Shown piece after piece: positions 6,479 through 13,244 of a DNA stretch of 13,244 bases. The position numbers were made by a program, and so were the translations under genes. Below the pieces are notes generated by a model. That model was not told the DNA's origin. It ran no database searches and was given only the letters and a program-made list of their open reading frames with translations. Within the stretch, counting starts at the first letter, position 1, and each line of letters begins with the position of its first letter. This DNA is from M3 sp964637445 (lineage in GTDB: Bacteria; Bacteroidota; Bacteroidia; Bacteroidales; Muribaculaceae), in contig CAZWWS010000063.1 of assembly GCA_964637445.1 (NCBI GenBank), positions 1 to 13,244 of the forward strand, read 5' to 3'.

Positions 6479-9436
6479 CTAATTGCCGCTGCAATTATAG
6501 GTCTTGCCATTGGTAAACGTCAAATCGCCTGTTTGATTCGAACCATTATTACTGAAAATTATCTTTGTCGGAACCTTTCCCGAAGGAGCAGTCCACTTAT
6601 AGGTCCCATCCGATTGCTTGGTCATTTGATCACCCGGCCATGTATGGTTAGAGCAGCAATTTTCCGTGTCGTTCCATGCCCATACAGTTGGTGTCGCCCA
6701 TCCTTGATCATTATTCAGATACACAGTATATTCTACTGACGGATCATCTCCGCCACTGACTATACTACCGGAGCAGTCGTATGTCATTCCGTTTTGGAAG
6801 GTCAAATCATCGGTTTGCGTTCCGTTGCCATCATTAAATATAATCTTTGTAGGTACTTTACCGTCCGGAGCAGTCCAAAGCCATAGACCATCGTCTTGAA
6901 GCGTCATTTGGTCGCCGGGCCATGTGATGTTAGAGCAGCAATTTTCCGTGTCGTTCCATGCCCATACTCGCGGTGCAGCCCAGCCTGATGTATTCTTCAA
7001 ATACACATAATAGCCCGTCGGTGTGGGTATCGGGTCGTCGGCACTCGATTTGGTGTAGGTAAACGTCTGTGTTTTGCTTCCGCCCTCACCGCTCACAAAT
7101 GTTTTGAGCGTGGTCGTTTCAGCAAACGTCAACGACGAAGTGTAGATATTCGACGATGCCGAAGGAGCTGTACCATCTGTTGTGTAATAAATCGTTGCCG
7201 ACGGCGACACGCTGAGCGTCACGGTGATGCTTTCCGTAAACGTTGCTCCCGATGCCGGGGACGCTGTCACCGTTGGAGCCGTGGGTGTTGGTGTTGGTGT
7301 TGGTGTTGGCGTCGGATTGACCTCGCCTCCGCTAATTGTGCCGTAAGGCTCGATAAGCAACACGGGACCGGATGCCGTAAGTGTCACACTACCACCGCTC
7401 ACAGTGGCACTATTCGATGTGTTGTAGCCATCCATCACTCTCTCGCCATCAGCAAAATATCCACTTACGTTCACCGTATATGATTGTCCCGACGTAGCAT
7501 TCAAGCGTATCACTACGGCATTTGAATATCCGTTTTCCGAGAACTTACGTCCGTAGGTATCCGAGCCGAGAGATGTTTGAGTTCCGGCGCCCACTGCCGG
7601 ATTGCGACGGCGAAATTGTCCCACCTTTTGCCAATGCTTATTGACATCATTATTCTCAGCACTCCAGTTCATGTCGCCACGAGTCACCATACCGGGGTCG
7701 TTGCTCGACACGCCGGGACGAGCTGTCTCGTCGCCATAGAATATCTGTGCACCTCCGGGGCAAAGAAGAAGCATAGTTCCTACATTTTTCATATCACTCG
7801 GGCGGTGCAAACCGGTATCATGGCTCGACACATAGTTGAGCACACCCTTGCCGTTGCTGCCATTACTGAAGTTAGCATAATATTCCCAGTCGCCGGTGTT
7901 GGGAGTGCGACCTGAGCCACCCTCCGTGCCATTGAATGCAAAGTTGATCATCGAGTCAAAGCCACCCGAAGTGAAATAGCCTGTATCGCCATGATCCCAG
8001 CCCCACGCTTCGCCTGTCATCCAGAAATCTTCATCCCAATTTTTGGCATATTCATCGGCGCGGTCGCTGTTTCTCCAATTGGCAAGCGCAGTCTTACATC
8101 TGTTTTTCAATTGATTCCAACGAGAAAGTTCCACATGCTTGGCTGTGTCGCAACGGAAACCATCGATACCGAAATATTCCACCCACGCAGCAAGCCACTC
8201 TATGATGTAGTCGGCAGGTGCACCCTTGCCACTCTGACGCCATGCATCCACGTTAGGCAAGCGATAGTTGAGATAGTCGCCTGAGTTTTCCTGACTCCAC
8301 TTGGTCTGCAAGAACGGAGGAATATTCACGCTCGATGTCTTTTCGGTCACCACGTCGGGAAGTCCGGCAAGCGAAAGTGTCTTATCATCACCTCCGGCTG
8401 CAGCAAATCCTGCTCCTTGATACCAATTAGTATCGCCGAATGCACGAACGAAGCCACTCCACCACTTGTGCCAATTGCCTTGTGTACTTGAGTCGAAGTA
8501 TGCTTGATTGCTCGTATTCCACATCGAGAAATTGCTCGACGGAACCCATCCTGCCGATGCCGAGCCTTTCACATTACCAAATCCATAGTCGAGACAATCG
8601 TCGAGCGTTGCATAGCCGGTGTGGTTAAGCACAATGTCCATCACCACGCGGATGCCACGCTTGTGAGCTTCGGTCACAAAGTTTTTCATATCATCGAGTG
8701 TACCCATATTTCTGTCCATATAGGTCCAGTCGAGGGTATAGTAGCCGTGGAATGCATAGTGAGGGAATGCATCGTCTTTACCTCCGGTCCATCCGTGCAT
8801 CTGCTCGTAAGGAGCGGTGATCCAGATTGCGTTCACACCGAGATTGTCCAGGTAGTCAAGCTTTTCGGTGAGACCTTTGATGTCACCGCCATGGAATGTT
8901 GCCACATTAGAACCTCCGGCTGTCTTATGACGGTGATAGCTCTCATCGTTCGACGTGTCGCCATTATAGAAGCGGTCGGTCAACACGAAATACACCGTTG
9001 CATTCTTCCATGTAAAATACTCATCGCGTACTACCTCAGGAGTGGTCACCGTCACAGTATATGTCTGTGTCTTCGACCCGCTTTTCACGGTACACAATAT
9101 CGTATTTTTACCACTCGTAAGCTTTGTTATCGAATGATTGGTAAACACAGTTCCATTCACAGTGAAGCTCACCACGGCATCAGATGCTTTGGGTATTGCC
9201 GATAGCGTTATTGAAGTCGAAGCAAGCGCCTCATCTTCCGACTCTACAGTATAATTATATGTTGTAGGACTGAAATCTTCTACTATATTAGACCAATGAT
9301 AGTCTTGTATCTCAAGCGATTCGAGAGTTGCATCGCCACTATTTACTGCCGCAGTCGACACCACCGTCGCCGCAAGAAGCAGCACCGAGAATGCCAATCC
9401 GACCTTTTGCCATATATTAAATCGTTTTGTTTTCAT
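6479..9436 (-). CDS. secreted MalS-like GH13 alpha-amylase with two CBM26-like modules
   Basis: This 985-residue enzyme should hydrolyse alpha-1,4-glucan bonds of starch outside the cytoplasm. Residues 1-30 are a Sec signal peptide without a lipobox. Residues about 36-132 form a cadherin-like beta-sandwich. The GH13 barrel spans about 140-700 and closely recalls E. coli periplasmic MalS (GH13_19): TDRFYNGD (153-160), EQMHGWTGG (211-219), DIVLNH (267-272), GFRCDTAKHVE with nucleophile Asp430, WMTGEAWG with acid/base Glu476, and SSHD with Asp540. All three catalytic acids are present. A Pro-Thr linker (708-719) leads to a chitobiase-C-terminal-like domain (about 721-796), then two CBM26-like starch-binding modules (about 809-889 and 903-984). 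There is no T9SS sorting tail. It starts 8 bases after the GLUG gene, so the two are probably co-transcribed. Confidence 0.95.
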   Translation of the reverse strand: MKTKRFNIWQKVGLAFSVLLLAATVVSTAAVNSGDATLESLEIQDYHWSNIVEDFSPTTYNYTVESEDEALASTSITLSAIPKASDAVVSFTVNGTVFTNHSITKLTSGKNTILCTVKSGSKTQTYTVTVTTPEVVRDEYFTWKNATVYFVLTDRFYNGDTSNDESYHRHKTAGGSNVATFHGGDIKGLTEKLDYLDNLGVNAIWITAPYEQMHGWTGGKDDAFPHYAFHGYYTLDWTYMDRNMGTLDDMKNFVTEAHKRGIRVVMDIVLNHTGYATLDDCLDYGFGNVKGSASAGWVPSSNFSMWNTSNQAYFDSSTQGNWHKWWSGFVRAFGDTNWYQGAGFAAAGGDDKTLSLAGLPDVVTEKTSSVNIPPFLQTKWSQENSGDYLNYRLPNVDAWRQSGKGAPADYIIEWLAAWVEYFGIDGFRCDTAKHVELSRWNQLKNRCKTALANWRNSDRADEYAKNWDEDFWMTGEAWGWDHGDTGYFTSGGFDSMINFAFNGTEGGSGRTPNTGDWEYYANFSNGSNGKGVLNYVSSHDTGLHRPSDMKNVGTMLLLCPGGAQIFYGDETARPGVSSNDPGMVTRGDMNWSAENNDVNKHWQKVGQFRRRNPAVGAGTQTSLGSDTYGRKFSENGYSNAVVIRLNATSGQSYTVNVSGYFADGERVMDGYNTSNSATVSGGSVTLTASGPVLLIEPYGTISGGEVNPTPTPTPTPTPTAPTVTASPASGATFTESITVTLSVSPSATIYYTTDGTAPSASSNIYTSSLTFAETTTLKTFVSGEGGSKTQTFTYTKSSADDPIPTPTGYYVYLKNTSGWAAPRVWAWNDTENCCSNITWPGDQMTLQDDGLWLWTAPDGKVPTKIIFNDGNGTQTDDLTFQNGMTYDCSGSIVSGGDDPSVEYTVYLNNDQGWATPTVWAWNDTENCCSNHTWPGDQMTKQSDGTYKWTAPSGKVPTKIIFSNNGSNQTGDLTFTNGKTYNCSGN
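6485..7012 (-). repeat. tandem CBM26-like module duplication
   Basis: The last two modules of the amylase are a tandem repeat with a 282-base (94-residue) period. Both read VWAWNDTENCCSN, TWPGDQMT and GKVPTKIIF, and both end with TY-x-CSG. A stretch of 39 bases is identical in the two copies (6647-6685 and 6929-6967), including synonymous positions. This points to a recent duplication or gene conversion. Confidence 0.9.
7280..7315 (-). repeat. hexanucleotide repeat coding the Pro-Thr linker
   Basis: Four perfect copies of GTGTTG (plus strand, 7285-7308) with degenerate copies on both sides encode alternating Pro and Thr (residues 708-719) between the catalytic part and the binding modules of the amylase. 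As a 6-base unit, copy-number change keeps the reading frame and alters only linker length. Confidence 0.9.
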
Positions 9437-9444
9437 CTTTTTCT

Positions 9445-11097
9445 TTACTTCTTGATTACCTTATTGATTATCACATCGCCGTCGGCTGTCACGACTTGAA
9501 GCATATACACTCCGCTTTCAAGACCGCCGAGAGAGAGGGTCAATTCGTTTGCCCCGGTATCCACATCAGCCTCCAATGCCAACGCTCCGCCGAGATTATA
9601 GAGCGCACATGAAGCTATAGCCTCACCAAGGCTCACATTCAGCACATCTGTTGTCGGGTTGGGATACACTCTATATGCCTTCGTGTCACCTGCTATGATT
9701 TCCTCGATACCCGATGTATCATACAGTGCGTCGGGGTTAGGATTAGTTTGGTTGTTCAACCCACGCAGAGCCGCATACGACTTGCCCGATTCGGTGCGCC
9801 ATTCCCACACATTTTCAAAGTCCCAGCCAAGAGTGGTTTGATAGGTCGATTGCGACACAAGCGATGAGCGTGACGTAACTGTCGCATGGTCGCCATATTC
9901 GGTCCACTGAGAAGTCGACGACGAGTGCGACATTTCACTCCATCCAAGATTGCCGGTCGACTTATTTTCGCTATTGTTGTTTCCGCCGAAACGTGCCACA
10001 AAGTTGGCCGCATCATATATCGTCGTATTTACGGCGGCGTTCAATGCTACAGAGTTCGACACCACTCCGTAATTCGCACCAACCACACCACCGGCATAGT
10101 TTGCTCCAAACACCATGCCCGAAGCATACACATTCTTGATAGTGCCTACATTCTTACCGACTACACCGCCTATTGCATAGCCTCCGGCCTCTACATCACA
10201 CGCCGAGTAGCAATCGCTGATAGTTGCACCATTGTTTTCGCCTACAAGGCCGCCGATACATATCGTTGAGCCATTCACTTTTCCTGTCGTAAAGCAACGA
10301 CTGATAGACCCCGAGGCGGCATACCCGACAAGTGCACCTGCCCATGTCTCTTCAGTGACCTCAGCATTCACCACACCGAGTCTCGTGATTACGGCTCCTT
10401 CTATTGCATTGAATAGTCCGGATGCATTTCCGGCTCGCGACACTCCGGCGAGCAAACCTTCGGGAATACCTAATTTTATGTTTTTGATCGAGTAGCCGGC
10501 GCCGTCAAAATGCCCCATAAACGGACTTCCTTTCGAGCCAATGCCATAGTAATATCCGTTCTGATAATCGATGTCGGCACCAAGCACAAGGTAGCAATCA
10601 GCCGCCCAGTCCATCGACGTTGCCGCCAATTCATCAAGATCCTCGACGGTTTTGAGCACAAACGGATTTGCTTCAGTGCCTTCGCCGCCCGAATAAGCGT
10701 TCTTTCGTCCTTGCACCACGTCGACAATCAAGTCGGTTGTCTGAGCACCCGAAGTTGTCTTGGCTATAAAACCGAGCTTCGTCAGCCCTGCCAACTGAGC
10801 ATCCGACAAGCCATAAAATGATTGAATGTCGTCGATTTTTAATGTATAAGTTCCACCCGACCCCGACATCTGAAACTTCGAGGTGTGCACTCCATCCCAA
10901 GTGAAAGGAGTCACTTCTTCGCCATCAACCGACGCACACCATGTGTAGCAATACACCGTGCTACCCATGTCGTTACAAGTAATTGTCACTTCCAACGCCT
11001 TGGTCGTTACCGCAGGCGACGGACTTGACGTGATCGCATCTGCCGATGCCATCATCGCACAGACACACGCCACAAAACTTAGCAATAATTTCTTCAT
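9445..11097 (-). CDS. secreted GLUG-repeat protein with T9SS C-terminal sorting domain
   Basis: The product is 550 residues when started at the ATG at 11097, which gives a clean signal peptide (MKKLLLSFVACVCAMMASA); an upstream in-frame ATG at 11121 would add eight residues and spoil it. Residues about 22-130 form a beta-rich domain with TYTLKIDDIQSFYGLSD and KLGFIAKT, resembling N-terminal domains of some Bacteroidetes secreted amylases, so glycan binding is possible (inference). Residues about 226-354 contain at least four GLUG-type repeats, such as IGGLVGENNGATISDCYS and IGGVVGKNVGTIKNVYASG. Residues about 473-550 are a type A T9SS sorting domain: YRVYPNPTTDVLNV, ALYNLGG, LSLGGLESGVYMLQV and a basic end. 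The protein should be carried through the outer membrane and probably surface-anchored. It shares a transcript with the alpha-amylase, suggesting a role in starch capture or adhesion; no enzymatic motif was recognised. Confidence 0.9.
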   Translation of the reverse strand: MKKLLLSFVACVCAMMASADAITSSPSPAVTTKALEVTITCNDMGSTVYCYTWCASVDGEEVTPFTWDGVHTSKFQMSGSGGTYTLKIDDIQSFYGLSDAQLAGLTKLGFIAKTTSGAQTTDLIVDVVQGRKNAYSGGEGTEANPFVLKTVEDLDELAATSMDWAADCYLVLGADIDYQNGYYYGIGSKGSPFMGHFDGAGYSIKNIKLGIPEGLLAGVSRAGNASGLFNAIEGAVITRLGVVNAEVTEETWAGALVGYAASGSISRCFTTGKVNGSTICIGGLVGENNGATISDCYSACDVEAGGYAIGGVVGKNVGTIKNVYASGMVFGANYAGGVVGANYGVVSNSVALNAAVNTTIYDAANFVARFGGNNNSENKSTGNLGWSEMSHSSSTSQWTEYGDHATVTSRSSLVSQSTYQTTLGWDFENVWEWRTESGKSYAALRGLNNQTNPNPDALYDTSGIEEIIAGDTKAYRVYPNPTTDVLNVSLGEAIASCALYNLGGALALEADVDTGANELTLSLGGLESGVYMLQVVTADGDVIINKVIKK

Positions 11098-11228
11098 TGT
11101 TGCAGTTTGTAAATGAAACATAGTTAAGTTAATAATCTCTCTTAGCTATAATCTTCCCTCAATAGCGCTATAAATCTCGTCTCTTTATCTCAGAAAGCTA
11201 TAGTTACCTTAAATTAGTTTATCGAATG

Positions 11229-11236
11229 CAAATATA
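11229..11236 (-). promoter_or_regulatory. possible -7 box of the GLUG/amylase operon
   Basis: Minus-strand TATATTTG (plus-strand CAAATATA) matches the Bacteroides -7 consensus TAnnTTTG. No good TTTG lies at the expected 20-base distance, so the promoter may be weak or depend on an activator. The leader to the ATG at 11097 would be about 125 bases and contains GCTATA three times (11145, 11167 and 11197). Nothing else was recognised between 11098 and 11280. Confidence 0.4.
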
Positions 11237-11286
11237 AAGTCAATTTTCGAGAATTTAACCACACAATTATATGTTTTACAACACAA

Positions 11287-11323
11287 AGCGAGCGACGCCA
11301 TCTCTTCGGATGCATCGCTCGCT
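11287..11323 (-). terminator. terminator of prfB-argB
   Basis: A 9-bp perfect stem, AGCGAGCGA (11287-11295) with TCGCTCGCT (11315-11323), continues inward through CATC/GATG (11299-11302 with 11309-11312). It begins 24 bases past the argB stop. The minus-strand tail is TTTGTGTTGT; the plus-strand tail is a stronger run of eight T, so the hairpin may act both ways. Flanking ACACAAA and TTTGTGT could lengthen the stem. Confidence 0.7.
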
Positions 11324-11346
11324 ATCGTTTTTTTTGTGTTCCTATA

Positions 11347-12120
11347 TTATTTAACGTGCGTTCCGGCCGACAAGTCCTCAAGAGCCGAGGCCTTGGTGAT
11401 TATCACCTCTGCCACCCCCTTATCTATCGCGTCAAACGCATTGTCGAGCTTCGGTATCATACCGCCGGTCACCACTCCGCTCTCGCGAAGTGCAGCATAG
11501 CTGTCGCGAGTGATTTCACCGATCACCGAGTCATCATCGTTTTCGTCGCGAAGCACTCCCGCCTTTTCAAAGCAGAATACCAAATGCACGTCGAAATATT
11601 CGGCAAGTCCTTTGGCAGTCTCACCGGCCATCGTGTCAGCATTAGTGTTGAGCAAATGTCCCTTGCCATCGTGGGTCAACGGAGCCACCACAGGCACCAC
11701 ACCAAGACGTATCAAATCCGACAACACCTTGCCATCGACCTGCTTCACATCACCTACCCATCCATAATCTACAGTCTTGACCGGACGCTTGTCGCTCAGC
11801 AATATGCCCATATCCGCACCGGTCATACCAAGAGCATTCACGCCCAGAGCTTGCAGTCCGGCCACGATATTCTTATTCACCAAGCCTCCATACACCATCG
11901 TGACCACGCGAAGCATATCATCGTCGGTCACACGGCGGCCATCGATCATCTTCGTTTCGATGCCCAAATCGGCTGCCACTTTCGTAGCCGAGCGGCCACC
12001 GCCATGCACCAGCAGTTTATAGCCTTCTATCTTGGAGAAATCTCGTAGCAGAGCCGAAAGCGTTGCCGGCTCTTCCACTATCTTTCCTCCTACCTTTATT
12101 ATAGTAAGTCTTTCTTTCAT
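11347..12120 (-). CDS. argB: acetylglutamate kinase
   Basis: ArgB phosphorylates N-acetyl-L-glutamate with ATP, the second step of arginine synthesis. The 257-residue cytoplasmic protein has the amino acid kinase fold: IIKVGGKI with Lys9, LVHGGGRSATK (37-47) for the phosphate loop, GRRVTD (61-66) for acyl-substrate binding, NTNADTMAGETAKGL (158-172) and GGMIPKLDNAF with Lys224. It starts right at the first strand, without the extra N-terminal helix of arginine-inhibited hexameric forms, so it is probably the E. coli-like, arginine-insensitive dimer (inference). Some Bacteroides use N-succinyl rather than N-acetyl intermediates; the sequence alone does not settle the acyl group. It follows prfB after 16 bases and is followed by a strong hairpin. 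Confidence 0.96.
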   Translation of the reverse strand: MKERLTIIKVGGKIVEEPATLSALLRDFSKIEGYKLLVHGGGRSATKVAADLGIETKMIDGRRVTDDDMLRVVTMVYGGLVNKNIVAGLQALGVNALGMTGADMGILLSDKRPVKTVDYGWVGDVKQVDGKVLSDLIRLGVVPVVAPLTHDGKGHLLNTNADTMAGETAKGLAEYFDVHLVFCFEKAGVLRDENDDDSVIGEITRDSYAALRESGVVTGGMIPKLDNAFDAIDKGVAEVIITKASALEDLSAGTHVK

Positions 12121-12136
12121 CTAAGAAGTAGTTTAA

Positions 12137-13244
12137 TTACTCAAGCGTTGCCGCAAATTCCATCAAATACGATTTGATAAAGTCGTCGATGTCGCCATCC
12201 ATCACGCCGTTCACATCCGACGTCTGATAGTTAGTGCGATGATCCTTCACGCGACGGTCGTCAAACACATAGCTGCGTATCTGCGAGCCCCACTCGATTT
12301 TCAATTTCGAGTCCTCTATCTTTCTCTGCTCCGCCAAGCGATGTTGGAGTTCCTTATCATATAATATAGAGCGCAACTGTCTCATCGCATTTTCCTTATT
12401 CTTCGGTTGGTCGCGAGTCTCAGTGTTTTCGATGAGGATTTCCTCCTCTTCGCCGGTGTAAGGATCCTTATATTGGTAGCGCAATCGCACTCCCGACTCC
12501 ACCTTATTTACATTCTGACCTCCGGCGCCTCCCGAACGGAATGTGTCCCACGACAAGCGAGCGGTCTCCACATTCACCTCGATCGTATCGTCGACAAGCG
12601 GAGTGACAAACACCGATGCAAACGAAGTCATGCGCTTTCCCTGCGCATTGTAGGGCGACACGCGCACCAAGCGATGAACCCCGTTCTCACTCTTCAGATA
12701 GCCGTAGGCATAGTCGCCGTCGATATTGATAGTCACCGACTTTATACCGGCCTCATCGCCTTCGAGTATGTTGGATATGGTTGTCTTGTAGCCATGCTTT
12801 TCGCCCCAACGCAGATACATTCGCATCAACATCGAAGCCCAGTCCTGACTCTCTGTTCCGCCTGCACCTGAGTTGATTTTGAGCACAATACCCATCTTGT
12901 CCTCCTCGTGGCGCAACATATTGCGAAGCTCAAGAGCCTCTATCTTTGCCATAGCATCGGCATACATCGCATCAAGTTCCGACTCCTCCACAAGTCCCTC
13001 CTTGCAGAAGTCCCAACCAATCGACAGCTCATCCACAGCCTTTTCCACCTCTGTGTAGCCATCGATCCACTGATGCAAATCCTTCACTTTTTTCATCTGC
13101 GCCTGTGCTTCCTTAGGGTGTTCCCAAAAGTCGGGTACATGGGTGCGCAATTCCTCTTCTTCTACTTCGATTTTCTTACTATCGATGTCAAAGATACCTC
13201 CTCAACGCGAGCTTGCGTTCAATGGTCTCTTTTAGCTGTTCCTG
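12137..13244 (-). CDS. prfB: peptide chain release factor 2, with programmed +1 frameshift (5' end outside window)
   Basis: RF2 recognises UGA and UAA stop codons and triggers peptidyl-tRNA hydrolysis. The gene is read in two frames. The first frame enters at the right edge with 18 codons (QEQLKE...ALRRYL) and meets an in-frame TGA at 13190-13188; a +1 shift at CTT continues with GAC at 13189 (DIDSKKIEVEEEELRTHV...) to the stop at 12137. The main body has SGAGGTESQDWASML, the stop-recognition segment VRVSPYNAQGKR and the catalytic GGQ in RSGGAGGQNVNKVES (bases 12523-12515). The recognition tripeptide reads SPY, not the usual SPF. A TTG at 13150 could be mistaken for a start but lies well inside the protein. 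Only a few N-terminal codons are missing. It is co-directional with argB. Confidence 0.97.
13187..13202 (-). promoter_or_regulatory. prfB autoregulatory +1 frameshift signal
   Basis: On the minus strand the sequence AGGAGGTATCTTTGAC contains an internal Shine-Dalgarno-like AGGAGG (13202-13197), the spacer TAT, the slippery CTT, the stop TGA and C. Spacing and slip site match the E. coli prfB signal. When RF2 is scarce the ribosome pauses at UGA and slips forward, so RF2 controls its own level. This is known for the family; here it is read directly from sequence. Confidence 0.95.

Noticed and set aside
6485..7012. CRISPR-like array
   Set aside because: The repetition has only two copies, a 282-base period and lies in frame within the amylase; it is a protein-module duplication.
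8504..9205. Open frame of 233 codons on the plus strand
   Set aside because: Antisense to the GH13 catalytic region of the amylase, which has all catalytic residues in frame.
11065..11097. Lipobox in the GLUG protein signal peptide (around Cys11)
   Set aside because: The Cys falls inside the hydrophobic core, too close to the N terminus, and a normal ASA signal-peptidase I site follows.
11119..11121. ATG eight codons upstream as the start of the GLUG-repeat protein
   Set aside because: It would put MFHLQTAT before a complete signal peptide; the ATG at 11097 gives a standard MKKLLL start.
11356..12048. Open frame of 230 codons on the plus strand
   Set aside because: Antisense to argB, His-rich because of the complementary codon pattern, no start context and no motif.
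13148..13150. TTG as a start codon of prfB
   Set aside because: The RF2 sequence continues upstream through the frameshift site, so this codon is an internal leucine.

Overview
This window reads as a chromosomal segment from a Bacteroidales bacterium, plausibly a gut member of the Muribaculaceae type (family is inference). Four signs support this. The promoters fit the Bacteroides -33 TTTG / -7 TAnnTTTG pattern. A-rich leaders without Shine-Dalgarno sequences precede nearly every start codon. One secreted protein carries a type IX secretion (T9SS) C-terminal sorting domain. A two-domain GlmU-like protein of the Bacteroidetes-specific type is present. Nine genes are supported; eight are on the minus strand and one small lipoprotein gene is on the plus strand. 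No tRNA, rRNA, insertion sequence, CRISPR array or prophage is visible, and no gene-free stretch exceeds 300 bases.

Reading the minus strand from the right end: prfB (release factor 2, 5' end outside the window) contains a classic programmed +1 frameshift site. It is followed after 16 bases by argB (acetylglutamate kinase), and the pair ends at a strong hairpin terminator. Next comes a probable two-gene starch operon: a secreted GLUG-repeat protein with a T9SS tail, then, 8 bases later, a large secreted MalS-like GH13 alpha-amylase with two tandem CBM26-like starch-binding modules. A bidirectional hairpin separates the amylase from the convergent small Pro/His/Asn-rich lipoprotein gene.

Divergent from the lipoprotein gene is asd (aspartate-semialdehyde dehydrogenase), with a well-formed promoter and its own terminator. 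That terminator overlaps the promoter of the next transcription unit: a CPA2-type cation/proton antiporter with a C-terminal UspA-like region, followed after 26 bases by a GlmU-like nucleotidyltransferase/acyltransferase. At the left edge lies the start of the str operon, rpsL (S12) and rpsG (S7, missing about its last 11 codons), with its own promoter, a structured leader and a 173-base spacer containing a hairpin.

Most of the window is core housekeeping: translation, arginine and aspartate-family amino acid synthesis, and cell-wall precursors. The accessory part is the starch-degradation pair and the lipoprotein. The points most worth a second look are the antiporter's apparent loss of its transport aspartate, the SD-driven frameshift in an SD-poor gene set, the unusual RF2 SPY tripeptide, the GLUG/amylase operon and the low-complexity His-rich lipoprotein. 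I see no clear evidence of a wholly new multi-gene system.
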